From NCBI GenBank assembly GCA_947044365.1, contig OX345636.1, positions 32,124,212-32,188,211 of the forward strand: 64,000 nucleotides of DNA. The letters are read 5' to 3'. Positions 54,560 to 64,000 of this stretch are shown in pieces. The stretch is from Petrosia ficiformis. Taxonomy: Eukaryota; Porifera; Demospongiae; Haplosclerida; Petrosiidae. Below the pieces are notes generated by a model, which was not told the DNA's origin, made no database searches, and saw only the letters and a list, made by a program, of their open reading frames with translations. The translations under genes were made by a program, and so were the position numbers. Each line of letters starts with the position of its first letter. Within the stretch, counting starts at the first letter, position 1.

Positions 54560-54710
54560 ACAAAGTGACATCTTTTCTTTTCTTGATGATATTTCAGAGT
54601 TGGGGACCTCCTACACCAATAGACAGAAAGTCACTACCCCATATCCTAGTAAAGATCATTTACAGATATAATGGTCAAAATATGGAAACTACTTATATAT
54701 TTAGACAGGT
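54560..54710 (+). pseudogene. Exon-like segment, copy 2
   Basis: Reads DDISELGTSYTNRQKVTTPY then PSKDHLQI and a stop, in the same frame as copy 1. In another frame SWGPPTPIDRKSLPHILVKI is open to a GTGTGT donor-like site, so the true frame is unclear. Confidence 0.3.
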
Positions 54711-54795
54711 GTGTGTGTATGTGTGTGTGTGTTTTTTTGTGTATGTATGTGTATGTGTATATATGCAGGTACATGTATTTATGTACATGTACATG

Positions 54796-55010
54796 TATCA
54801 CAGTTTTTTATATGTTTTAAAGCATAGGTCAGATTGGCTTAATAACGGTTAGTGGGTCAACCATTGGGAATACATCTTGAGCCAAAGTTAATGCTGTTAC
54901 TGACAATATAACCATAATTAACTGTGCCACTTGCCCAAAGAGAGAACTGTGCAGTGCTAAATAAGAAGCTCTTTGGGCCAATGGTGCACCGTATGAGCAT
55001 ATAATAAATA
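54796..55010 (+). repeat. Dispersed 220-bp repeat, copy 1
   Basis: TATCACAGTTTTTTATATGT through CTCTTTGGGCCAATGGTGCA is nearly the same as 61366-61585; the other copy carries about 10 extra bases. It holds a short inverted pair, TTGCCCAAAGAGAGAAC and AAGCTCTTTGGGCCAA. Confidence 0.9.
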
Positions 55011-55046
55011 CTGATGTATATACATGTACATGTACATTTATATATA

Positions 55047-55200
55047 CACGTGCAGGGTTTCTTTTAGGGGGGGGGGGGGGACATTTGCCCCCCTTGGAAA
55101 ATTTATTAGTTTTTTTTGACAATGTGCAGGGTTTCATTTAGGGGGTGGGGGGCATTCACCCCCTCTTGGGAATTTGGTTGCCCAAAAATATTTTTAATGT
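55047..55200 (+). repeat. Tandem G-rich unit (x2)
   Basis: GTGCAGGGTTTCTTTTAGGG followed by a run of G and TGCCCCCCTTGGAAAATTT is repeated as GTGCAGGGTTTCATTTAGGG... with CACCCCCTCTTGGGAATTT. A related C-rich piece is at 55440-55490 (CATGCCCCCACACCCCCCTA). Confidence 0.75.
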
Positions 55201-55502
55201 TAACAGTTAGCTGAATACAACTCAAAAAAAAACAACAACATAACTTAAGTAGTTCAACCTAAACTGCTATTCTTCTACTCTTTCTGTTCCATACATCTAC
55301 AATGTCTTCAAGGTCATTATCTGTCAGTTTGTCTGGGGACTCAATTTTGGGTTTAGATTCCAAAAATAGTATCTCAAACAGTTACATCATTGTGGTCTGA
55401 AAATTCATCAGAAATGATCTCAGAGAGTCTAACACAAAAAAAATCCCTGGGGGAGCATGCCCCCACACCCCCCTAGGCAGTTGCTGTGCAGAGCACACCA
55501 AC
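55201..55502. other. Non-coding flank of the transposon
   Basis: No gene. It includes part of the C/G-rich repeat at 55440-55490. Confidence 0.3.
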
Positions 55503-58500
55503 CACGGGTGTTTATTATACTTAAAAAGTCAATAATTAAAACGGGAATGTTTATTTACGGTATTGCTTAAATTAAAAACTTCGTACTTACCCCGGATGTA
55601 GGTGGGAATTAGAAGCATGTTCACAGAAACCACAACAATATTAAGTTGTAAAAACACGCACTTTAAAGGGTTCTGCCACCAACGCAAAAAAATCGATTCA
55701 CTGCGCATGCAAAACACGCAGAGCTTCTTTCTGCGCAGCAGCTGTACAAACTTTGTATTTTGAAGTGGTCTAAAGGCGGTTTTTCAAACAAGTGGCAAGG
55801 TATGAATACATAGTTTAAGAGTTGGTGAATATAAAAACACAAAAATTTATTTGGTAACAATTTTTTCAACAACAAACTTTTACTCCAAAAACACATTACA
55901 TTTTACTTGTAGGATGTCCTCAAAGCACCAACATTTTTAAAAAAACCATTGTCGAGTGTGTTCCAATTCAATGGGAAGGAGTAAGTATAACTGCCTAAAG
56001 TACAGTGAACTCCTTGGCCACTTTGGAGTTGATCCAGCACATGATAATAGCTTAGTGCACCCAGAATTTTTTTGCAATGTCTGTTATATGACGGCAAAAA
56101 GAATTAGCCAGTCTTCTTTCCACCGGACCAGTAGGGTTCTATTCCAGTGAGTTCCTCACAATGACACATGCTGTTACATTTGCGATATACAGTGTAAGGG
56201 TGGGAGGCCAAAAAAGAAAACCTCAGGTGGTCGTCCATCTCTGTTGCAGCAACATATAATGTCGGTAAGCTCTATAGTTCCACAGTTCGAATTGTCTCAG
56301 GTTGTGGATGAGACACGTAAGATTGATGTGATGTGTTGCTCATGTAATTTGGCTGCTAATAGGGCAATTGAAATCATCCCTTGTAAGTCATTGATCTGTT
56401 GCAGCTGCTGTATGACACTTGTTTCAGAGGCAAGCTTCCGATGTCCTGGCTGCCATGATGAGCATGATTCTTCTCCTTCGTCGTTCACGAAACCATCCCC
56501 TTTAGTAGAGAAAATGTTAAATGAAATGCTCGTAATTTGTAAAAGATGTGTAAGAAAGATCAAGTTAGAAGTAATTGACAAAGAGTGCATGCATCATGAG
56601 AGAGAGTTTAATCTGACTTTACAAGATATCACCAATCATTCATTTGAGGTGGAACCCACACAAATGGAGACGAGAGCAGCTGCACAGATCATCTCAAGAA
56701 CTCTTCAACATACTGACAACTCAATGGTTAGGGTGTCTACAGGAGGAAGAGTAAGATAATAAGTTTAAATTTTGAAGGACATAATTATTATAATGTATAT
56801 AACCTTCACAGCCAATCAGTTTGATGAAAGTCACCAGCTCATCTGTTCCTTCTGGTGAATCTTCTCAAGACACAAGGCGGCGCAGGAGTCATGAGATGTC
56901 CAGGATAAGAGATGAGCTTAGCAGAGGAGACATTCAACAGCAAATGGCAGATGAAATGAAGTTGTTGCCCAGGGATGAAAGAGACACACTCATGAAAGAG
57001 GCTAAATTCAACATATACGTTCCTCCTGAACAAGGGCTGGCAATGAAGGCAGATTTGTGTCTACCTTGGAAGAAATTGAGAATCATGAGAAGGTAAGTCT
57101 ACAAAAATAAAAGTCACGTAAAACTTCACATGCATACTCGTATATAGATGGATGAAGTCATGGAATATAGAAGTAGCAAGTGAAAGGAAACAACGAGAAC
57201 TGATGAAAACTAGCCTTGAAGAGCTTTCAATCGAAGCTGAGACAGTTCCTTTCAGCTTTAATATCGGACGAAGAATGCAAGAATCGAGACCAGCACCTCT
57301 TGCATATGTGGAAGATTTGCAATCTTTTATTTTCCACCTCCTGGAAGAAAAGGAAAGGTTAAGATTAATCATATTTAAAAGAACCACACTTCTATCTTTT
57401 CATACTTTACAGACTTAATCAACTCACCTGGCACAATGGACTGATTCCAGCAACTGAGATTTGGGTGAAGATCGGAGGCGACAAAGGTGGCTCATCTTTC
57501 AAACTATCGTTTCAGATAGTTAATGTGGATAAGCCAAACTCAGTTAGGAACAGCTGTGTTTTTGCTGTATTTGAGGCTCCAGATTCAGTCTTTAACCTTC
57601 ACCTAGCATTAGACCGGTATTGTGAAACCTTAGCAAATCTACAAAGAGCAAAGTGGAAGTAAGGACACTATAAATGATTAATGTGAAATGTTATTTATGT
57701 TTCTAAAATAATTATGATGCAAAATCACAGAGACTACAGTTTTAGGATTTTTATGTCTGGTGATTACGAGTTTCTTAGCAATATGTATGGCATATCAGGT
57801 GCAAGTGGTAAGTTAAAGCAAGATATTTCTTAGAATTAAAGTGATACCTCTATATAAAGGTCGCCATTGTTGCTTATGGTGTGTGATAACATCTGATAAA
57901 TTGAAGGCCCCAAGAGTCACCAGGCCAAATATTCCCCTCAGGTCTTTAGAAACACTCAGTCAAAAACATCAAGAGTTTCTGCAAAAAGGAGGCAACTTTA
58001 AAAGGGCAAAATTCTATGACAATGTCATTGGCGAAGTGTTCTTTGACATTCCGTTATCACAAGTAAATCATAATATAACATAATATAACTAGTAATTGCT
58101 TACTTTCAAAAGGTTTGCCCGCCTGGACTTCATCTCAGTCTAGGGATATTTCAGCGACTTTTCAATTTAATGGAAGAAGAGTGCCATCTTCTAGACTTGA
58201 AAGTCAGCCAGCCAACTTCTACATGTAGTTCGTCCAGTACATTCGACCACTACCTCCAACTGAAGTCCACCATTAAATCCCTGGAGGAAGAGAAAACAAC
58301 ACTAGAAAAAGAAATCCAGCAGGCCCAGCAAGTGCTAATAGTTCTCCTGCTGACATCACAGGACCCACAAAATAACAGGATGGTACAGGATGTGGCTAAT
58401 TTAATGAAGCAAAACATTGAAAAAATCACATCCATTGTAAGTAAATACACTACTACCTTGTCTGTACACATTCCAAATTGGATTTATTATTAGGAAAGAG

Positions 58501-59749
58501 CAATTACTCAGCACACCGACGCTCTTGGAAAGGGATTCGAGCGCAAAGATGGAATCTTCATGAAATCTTTAGATAGTGCACTGTCGTCTTTCAATGTAGA
58601 GCGACAGGCTTATCACAGCGGCTCATTTGTTGGAAACCACATCAATAGAGCTCTAAAGGTAAATGAAAGAGGACTTCATAGCATTTAAAATCAATAATGT
58701 ATTTCACCTGTATAGCCTAAGAATACTGAAACTCTCTGCCACTCAATAATTGAGACTGCCATAAATAATGATCCAACACTACTTTCTGAAGCAACACAAG
58801 TGTCTGAAAAATTTGAGAAGGCATTTTCTAAGTTTGCAGCATGCCACAATCTGTATGAGAGTACCATGTTAAAAGACAATGATGTACTAAATTTGGGTAA
58901 GTACTTGGCTTTCATCATGCAACACAATGTAATATTTTGGTATCCATAGAGAAAGCTATCGATGAATTTAGTTCATACTACCGCTCAACCTTCCCCTCTG
59001 CCACATTTATTCCAAAGCTACACATTTTGGAGGATCATGTTGTACCTTGGGCCAGAAAATGGAAAGTTGGTTGTGGATACATGGGGGAGCAAGGAGCTGA
59101 GTCTCTCCATGCTGCCTTTAACTACACTGAACGGTCATATAATAATATGAAAGATCGAGTTGAGCGGCTAAAGGCAGTACTTCAAAATCACCACCTTTGA
59201 ATCTTGCCTGTGAATGAGTCACTGCAACCACCACCTCTAAAAATAAGAAAAAAGAAGACAACAGATGAAGGAGAATAGCCAGGGATTTTACAAGCTGATA
59301 ATAATAATAATTATTATTAAATGACATGCATAACATAGCTAATAAACATTACCTTGATTCCCCGTTAAAAAAAATTGTTAGCACCAACCCTTCGATAGAA
59401 ACAGATAGGTAGATCAGTAGTCTTCGTGTTTTGACCGTAGTCAACTCTAACAAAACTTTAGTATTCCAAGAATAGCATGGTTTTCCTAGTAAACTGACTG
59501 AAAATACAGGCGCTCGCTAGTTAATGACAACACAAGATACAAGGATGTTTCAGGTACCAACTTGTAGCTTGACCTTTCTTTTTTTGCAGAAACGTGCAAT
59601 CGAGGTCATCAGGGTTTTCCCCTAACTGTCACATGCTTATTTTTAGTGAACAGTTTAGTTGCCATGACGTTGCTAAGGTGTTTTTAAAATTTCTGTATAC
59701 GCGTGATGACGTAGCTTTTGCGGAAATATTTTGATATTAAACACCCGTG
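55503..59749 (+). mobile_element. Nearly intact DNA transposon with RAG1-N-like/DDE gene
   Basis: Ends are CACGGGTGTTTATTAT (55503) and the inverse of CACGGGTGTTTAATAT (59749). CAAC flanks both sides (55499-55502 and 59750-59753), a 4-bp target duplication. CAC termini with 4-bp duplications fit the Chapaev group of the CMC/Transib assemblage, as I remember it. The element is 4247 bp and holds one ten-exon gene on the plus strand. Superfamily name is inference; ends and duplication are seen directly. Confidence 0.8.
55971..59200 (+). CDS. RING/zinc-finger plus DDE transposase (RAG1-N-like), one in-frame TGA
   Basis: Ten exons (55971-56750, 56812-57092, 57148-57357, 57413-57658, 57731-57807, 57860-58062, 58113-58436, 58494-58658, 58716-58896, 58950-59200), all GT/AG and in phase, give 905 codons with one internal TGA (56148-56150). 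N-terminus: CNVCYMTAKR, CCYICDIQC with GGRPKKK, then a RING-like CCSCN...IIPCKSLICCSCC...FRCPGC (about 121-162) and PLVEKMLNEMLVICKRC, laid out like the RAG1 zinc-dimerisation region. Core: VKIGGDKGGSSFKLSFQ (Asp about 447), FMSGDYEFLSNMYG (Asp about 517), a zinc pair HCCLWC, VCPPGLHLSLGIFQRL, a coiled coil, ERQAYHSGSFVGNH, and LHILEDHVVPWARKW...GEQGAESLHAAF (Glu about 870). Acts as a cut-and-paste recombinase by inference. The start is the first ATG of exon 1; an upstream exon cannot be excluded. Confidence 0.85.
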
Positions 59750-60540
59750 CAACCCTATCATCGCCCCCCAAACGTTCTCAGCATTCAAACTTTGTCCCTT
59801 GGCAATTTTTCTAAATAAAAGCCTGATGTGGGCATATTGGCATGTAAATTTTAGCCATCAAGTAAAATGTATGCAGAAATTATAGGAATATCATTGGTAC
59901 TTAATATACAATATCTAAACAATGCCTCTTCTATACATTAGGAAAATCTTTGTGATATGCACCTCAAGTACTAAATACTGTCAGGTTTTCCATTATGCTC
60001 CATACATGGAATGGGTTTGTACACAACGTGTTAATGTAAAATTTCTTATGTCAAAAATCAAAAGTTTAAAATATACAGTATTCATAGGCAAATGTGGAAT
60101 TATTGCAAAAATTTTGAGCAGACAAAACGGAGTAGACAAACCTGGCATATTTCCTGTATTGTAACCATACAATTTAACTTGATTCCCATAATAATCAGAT
60201 TGGCATTACTTGCTTTTTTGTATCAATTTGAAACTTTTATACTTGTTTTGTAGTAGTGTAGATTATTGGGAATTTTTTTTAATTGCCTTTATTTTTGTTT
60301 GTTTGTTTGTTTGTGCTATGCAAAGGGAAAATAACCACCTAATTATTTTGATATTCTATTTCCAAGGAAGCCAATATTTACATGTGTGCTAAAAGCTTGT
60401 GGTAAAGTGGTTTGTTTTGCCACAGCCTCTGGGGTGATTATACACCTTATGATTTTGCTATTGTGCTAAGTTTAGTTCTAATTTCTAGCTGTAAACTATG
60501 AGTGCCCCACCTTGTAAGGATAGTTTTAGCCTCTAGGTGT
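59201..60540. other. Transposon 3' part and non-coding flank
   Basis: From 59201 to 59749 it is the 3' end of the DDE-gene transposon. After it, no gene is recognised; open frames at 59922 and 60210 show no motif. TTTGTTTGTTTGTTTG lies at 60296. Confidence 0.35.
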
Positions 60541-60756
60541 GTTATAAAATACATGTAGTATAATATAATATATCCCAATACAGCGAAACATCAAAGTAAA
60601 CCACAGGTTTATACATCAGATATAGAATCTTGTGGTCAGATATAAAACCTGCCAAACAGACTACAAGAAAACAACGCTTACCTTCTCCAAAGTGCCGACA
60701 AAAGGTAGGAGAAGCATCAGACATCAACAAAGTTTTAGTCTTTCGTGAAATATATT

Positions 60757-60866
60757 AATTAAAACACGCCTACTCATGCTATATCAGATTTATAATCACC
60801 TCGCCCTCGGGCCTATGGCCCTCGTGCTCAGTGATTATAAATCTGATATAGCACTCGTAGCGTGTT
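60757..60866. repeat. Palindromic MITE-like element
   Basis: GCTATATCAGATTTATAATCAC pairs perfectly with GTGATTATAAATCTGATATAGC; outside it AACACGC pairs with GCGTGTT. The loop is GC-rich (CTCGCCCTCGGGCCTATGGC...), itself nearly self-complementary. No coding. Confidence 0.85.
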
Positions 60867-61139
60867 ATAACGTATACTTATATTATGTTATATAATATAT
60901 CAGCTGGACTTTCTCATGTTTGATCTAGGATAGGTGACCATAATAAATATTGGCTGTTCATGGAGTAGTTAATTTTACACAGACATCATGTCATGCATAT
61001 CAACAGTTGCACTTTCAAACACTCACCTTGCTGCTTTCCTCCAACTAACATTTTAATATCTATGACATTTTTAGAAGGTCCTCTGTCTACGTAAGTTAAA
61101 AGTCTGTGTTGTGTAAAATGTAGAAGTTACAAAAAAAAA

Positions 61140-61362
61140 CGTTTGGATTGTGCATTCGTGAATTAATTGGTGATTTTTAATTTGATGTAAAATCACCAAA
61201 CCGTCAATTAAAAAACCGTGTCGATAATATTTTCATGTACATGTATATGGTATGTGTAGTTTTGCAATTTCCTTAGGTAAACCTTTACTCTAAATTTCAC
61301 TTAACTTTGCACATATATTCCCAAGTCTTTTAGAGTTGTAATTTTTGGCACTTTATTATTTG
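61140..61362 (+). repeat. Direct repeat, copy 1
   Basis: GTTTGGATTGTGCATTCGTG to CACTTTATTATTTG; copy 2 at 61796-62036 is nearly the same but has about 18 additional bases in two places. Confidence 0.9.
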
Positions 61363-61365
61363 TAT

Positions 61366-61585
61366 CACAGTTTTTTATATGTTCTAAAGCATAGGTTAGA
61401 TTGACTCAATAACAGTTAGTGGGTCAACCATTGGGAATACATCTTGAGCCAATTAACAAAAAGTTAATGCTGTTACTGACAATATAACCATAATTAACTG
61501 TGCCACTTGCCCAAAGAGAGAACTGTGCAGTGCTAAATAAGAAGCTCTTTGGGCCAATGGTGCACCATATGAGCATATCATAAAG
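61366..61585 (+). repeat. Dispersed 220-bp repeat, copy 2
   Basis: Matches 54796-55010. It lies between the two copies of the direct repeat. Confidence 0.9.
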
Positions 61586-61682
61586 GGTGGCAGGGAGGGG
61601 GGCTTGCGACACAGTGACACCTTCTCGCGATGGTGCAGGCCGTCACTCTACAGACATACATGTATGCAGGGTATGGATACAT
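61586..61682 (+). repeat. Dispersed 100-bp repeat, copy 2
   Basis: Matches 47190-47290 (GGGTGGCAGGGAGGGGGGCT ... GGATACA), joined directly to the 220-bp repeat before it. Confidence 0.9.
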
Positions 61683-61795
61683 GTCTGTGTCTGTGTTTGT
61701 GTGTCTGTGTGTCTGTGTGTCTGTGTTTGTGTGTCTGTGTGTCTGTGTCTGTGTTTGTGTGTCTGTGTCTATGTGTCTGTGTTTGTGTCTGGATT
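61683..61795 (+). repeat. TGTGTCTGTGTTTG minisatellite, second array
   Basis: Same unit type as 53318-53476. Open frames on it are artefacts. Confidence 0.95.
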
Positions 61796-62036
61796 GTTTG
61801 GATTGTGCATTCGTGAATTAATTGGTGATTTTTAATTTGATGGTTTGAATCTAAAATCACCAAACTGTCAATTAAAAAACCGTGTCGATAATATTTTCAT
61901 GTACATGTATGTGGTATGTGTAGGTTTACAATTTCCTTAGGTAAACCTTTGCTCTAAATTTCACTTAACTTTGCACATATATTCCATTTCATTCCGAGTC
62001 TTTTAGGATGGTAATTTTTGTCACTTTATTATTTGG
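61796..62036 (+). repeat. Direct repeat, copy 2
   Basis: Starts GTTTGGATTGTGCATTCGTG, ends CACTTTATTATTTG like copy 1, with extra GGTTTGAATC and CATTTCATTC blocks. Confidence 0.9.
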
Positions 62037-62219
62037 GGGGCACTCTGCATGTGAACAATAGAGTCAGACTCAGAGGCTACTACTCGGGTTGTCACTTCAT
62101 ATAAGGATAGTCCCATTACAACAGTAGAATACAATAATTTCGTGCTTGAGTGAGAACATACATAACTTCAACTCACATTTACACATTGTGAATTACTAAA
62201 TACTAACTACTATATGTAG

Positions 62220-62628
62220 TAGGGTTGGGCGATAATAGAAAATCCGCTCACGGTTATTGCCGAAAATATTATCACGATTATCACGGTTTATCATCAGAAA
62301 TAATAGTAATTCCAAACTCAATTAAGAACTAATAAGAAGTACAATTAACAAGCTCAATTAACATGTACAATTTAACTCAGAGGGCTTATCTTGTTTTCCA
62401 GTTAGAGGAACAGCCTTGTCATCTGATTCAAGCCCAAAGTAAGTCCACAATAAGCTTTTTGTGTTTGGTTTTTTAACAAGGTTCCTTAATTATGACCACC
62501 TGGTTATTATAGCTAATATAAATTTTCATTAGAGTGGGTGTGACTGTTTACATGGTTATATGGTTTTACTATTTTAGTCACGGTAACCTTACCTTGAATC
62601 AGTATTACTGGTATATGGCCCAACCCTA
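62220..62628 (-). mobile_element. hAT MITE with 8-bp target duplication
   Basis: Ends TAGGGTTGGGCGATA and TATGGCCCAACCCTA; ATATGTAG flanks both sides (62212-62219 and 62629-62636), an 8-bp hAT duplication. On the minus strand inside, WTYFGLESDDKAVPLTGKQD is the start of a BED-type zinc finger, so it is a deletion product of a full hAT element. 409 bp long. Confidence 0.9.
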
Positions 62629-62717
62629 ATATGTAGTATTACACCTAATCAACATTTAAGTTCTGAAAAAGAGCATCACTTTTAAAGAACAACGCTCCAG
62701 TCTAAATATTTTTCCAG

Positions 62718-62848
62718 AAAGGCTGAAAATCCTTTCTGCTGGTGCTGACGATGCTGGAATGGCTAGAGTGATGAAAGCCTGGCAAATGCAGGATACTTTT
62801 CTTTGTCAAAATGTTAGAACATTAGACGTCATTACAAACACCCTTTAA
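62718..62848 (+). CDS. Possible terminal exon of a host gene
   Basis: After TTTTTCCAG an open block of 43 codons reads RLKILSAGADDAGMARVMKA then WQMQDTFLCQNVRTLDVITN and TL-stop. Non-repetitive, coding-like and preceded by a strong pyrimidine tract with AG. I do not recognise the protein. It may close a gene that also includes the blocks at 49894 and 50732. Confidence 0.45.
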
Positions 62849-62882
62849 TGTGTGGTTTTGCTGCATGTATGCATGTATTAGA

Positions 62883-62957
62883 GATACATGTATGTATGTA
62901 TGTATGTATGTATGTATGTATGCACTATGCATGTATGTATGTATGTATGCATGTAAG
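62883..62957 (+). repeat. (ATGT)n microsatellite
   Basis: TATG repeated in two runs (62887-62922 and 62932-62950) broken by CACTATGC. Confidence 0.95.
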
Positions 62958-64000
62958 ACCTGTGTCTACCAACATACATGTATACTATTAGACTGTTATA
63001 ATATTATTAAGTCATTGTACTTGATCATGTAGTCTACAGTTGTTTACAGTTTTATATCTCCAATAAGCTGATAACTCATTTTTAATGTCCTTTGTTACTG
63101 AGCATAGATAATTAGTTGAATATTCAACTAACTATATTTATAATGAAAAGAACTGTTACATATGTATATGTATGTACATGTATGTACATGTATGATTGTA
63201 TGTATGTATGTTACTATATATGTTATTTACTTGCATTTACTAAAGCACATTCTACTTTGATTCTGGAGGTGCTGACTGTACTAGAAATGGTAAAGTTATA
63301 TATCTTCTGACTCATCTGAAACATAGAGTAAGTATTTCAGTTTTTCAGTCCAATTCTGAAAGCTCTAATAGTATCTATTACCAGTACCTCTGGAGGTACT
63401 AGACATGGTACTACATAGAAACTTTTCATAATAATTATTATATAACATACATTTTGCATCATTGTATTGTGAATTTGGGATACACTGTGCTGATGAGACC
63501 CAATAGGTCGAAACAATCTGATCAGTGTACATATACTTCAGATTGTCCACAGTTGCCCTTACAAAGTTATAACACATCTGATTGCATGAAGATTGATGGA
63601 TACTGTGTGAATATCATTAGTATCATTTCAATACTAATTTAAACCCTCACACCTAGCAACTCCTACTAGCCATTTAAAAATTCAGGCCAGCTGCAATTTT
63701 ATGTCAATGTGGTGTGCCTGATAGGACATTCTTTGACCAAATTATCAATATAAAAATTACGAATTGTGTGCAATTATAAAGATTCAATGTAGTGATCTAC
63801 TTGGCCATGTATGGGTATAAGATATAATATATAAGGCTGTAGCATTGTCTATAATTTATTAATTAAATCCAAAAAATAAAATTAAAAATAATAATAAATA
63901 TTAATTAATTAAATGAATTAAATAATTAAATAAGGTGTGATAGAGCTGTGTACATATATCTCATTGGTCAATTACTCACATGATGATACTTCCGTTGCAC
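62958..64000. other. Non-coding stretch to window end
   Basis: No gene recognised. GTATGTACATG words recur near 63170-63210 and the last 150 bases are very AT-rich (AATTAATTAAAT runs near 63890-63935). Confidence 0.35.

Noticed and set aside
54597..54706. Confident host exon SWGPPTPIDRKSLPHILVKI
   Set aside because: The better-preserved copy at 53583 supports a different reading frame, so this frame is doubtful.
62397..62440. Plus-strand exon-like block LEEQPCHLIQAQ with AG and GTAAGT borders
   Set aside because: It lies inside the hAT MITE, where the minus strand codes the start of a BED finger; the splice-like borders are coincidental.

Overview
The window is eukaryotic. Genes have introns of about 50-100 bases with GT/AG ends, the sequence is AT-rich, and it is packed with DNA transposons, one LTR retrotransposon, MITEs, minisatellites and palindromes. 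Nothing looks bacterial: no operons and no ribosome-binding sites. The protein families (HECT, OTU plus PHD, piggyBac, CACTA/EnSpm TNP2, hAT, Tc1/mariner, Gypsy, and transposase relics that I associate with sponges and cnidarians) point to an early-branching invertebrate. A sponge such as Amphimedon is my best guess, but this is inference from style and not proven.

Layout. 1-3.5 kb: decayed pieces (hAT-like, an unnamed transposase tail, HIRAN-like, DUF3987-like, HECT). 3534-8634: an apparently intact 5.1 kb DNA transposon with near-identical terminal inverted repeats and a 6-bp target duplication. It carries two divergent genes 58 bp apart, a three-exon IS3-like integrase/transposase and a seven-exon HECT ubiquitin-ligase gene. 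It sits inside an older HECT relic. 8.6-9.7 kb: the rest of that relic and a second integrase relic. 10.3-11.7 kb: piggyBac relic. 12.3-17.1 kb: a CACTA/EnSpm element with a TNP2-like gene split by a Tc1/mariner-type insertion and a divergent multi-exon partner gene. 17.1-19 kb: two more piggyBac relics. 19.8-22.4 kb: a DDE_1 relic and a second CACTA relic with its own end. 23-32 kb: fragments of hAT, RecQ-like helicase, piggyBac and other transposases. 32.8-36.7 kb: a complete but mutated Gypsy element on the minus strand. 36.8-43.8 kb: RT, Tc1, Gypsy-integrase, hAT (p52-like) and piggyBac relics.

44.5-46.0 kb: one clean, intronless gene with two PHD fingers and an OTU protease domain. From about 46 kb rightwards the character changes: few coding relics, many TACATGTA-type palindromes, minisatellites, large inverted repeats and dispersed repeats, plus a few exon-like segments that may belong to a host gene read left to right. 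55503-59749 is a second nearly intact transposon: a ten-exon gene with an N-terminal RING/zinc region like that of RAG1 and a DDE-type core, with CAC-type terminal repeats and a 4-bp target duplication; its only visible defect is one in-frame TGA.

The two systems most worth following are the HECT-plus-integrase transposon (3534-8634) and the RAG1-N-like transposon (55503-59749). Others are piggyBac ends with conserved palindrome architecture but different sequence, and a 71-bp tandem repeat whose hairpin shows compensatory changes.
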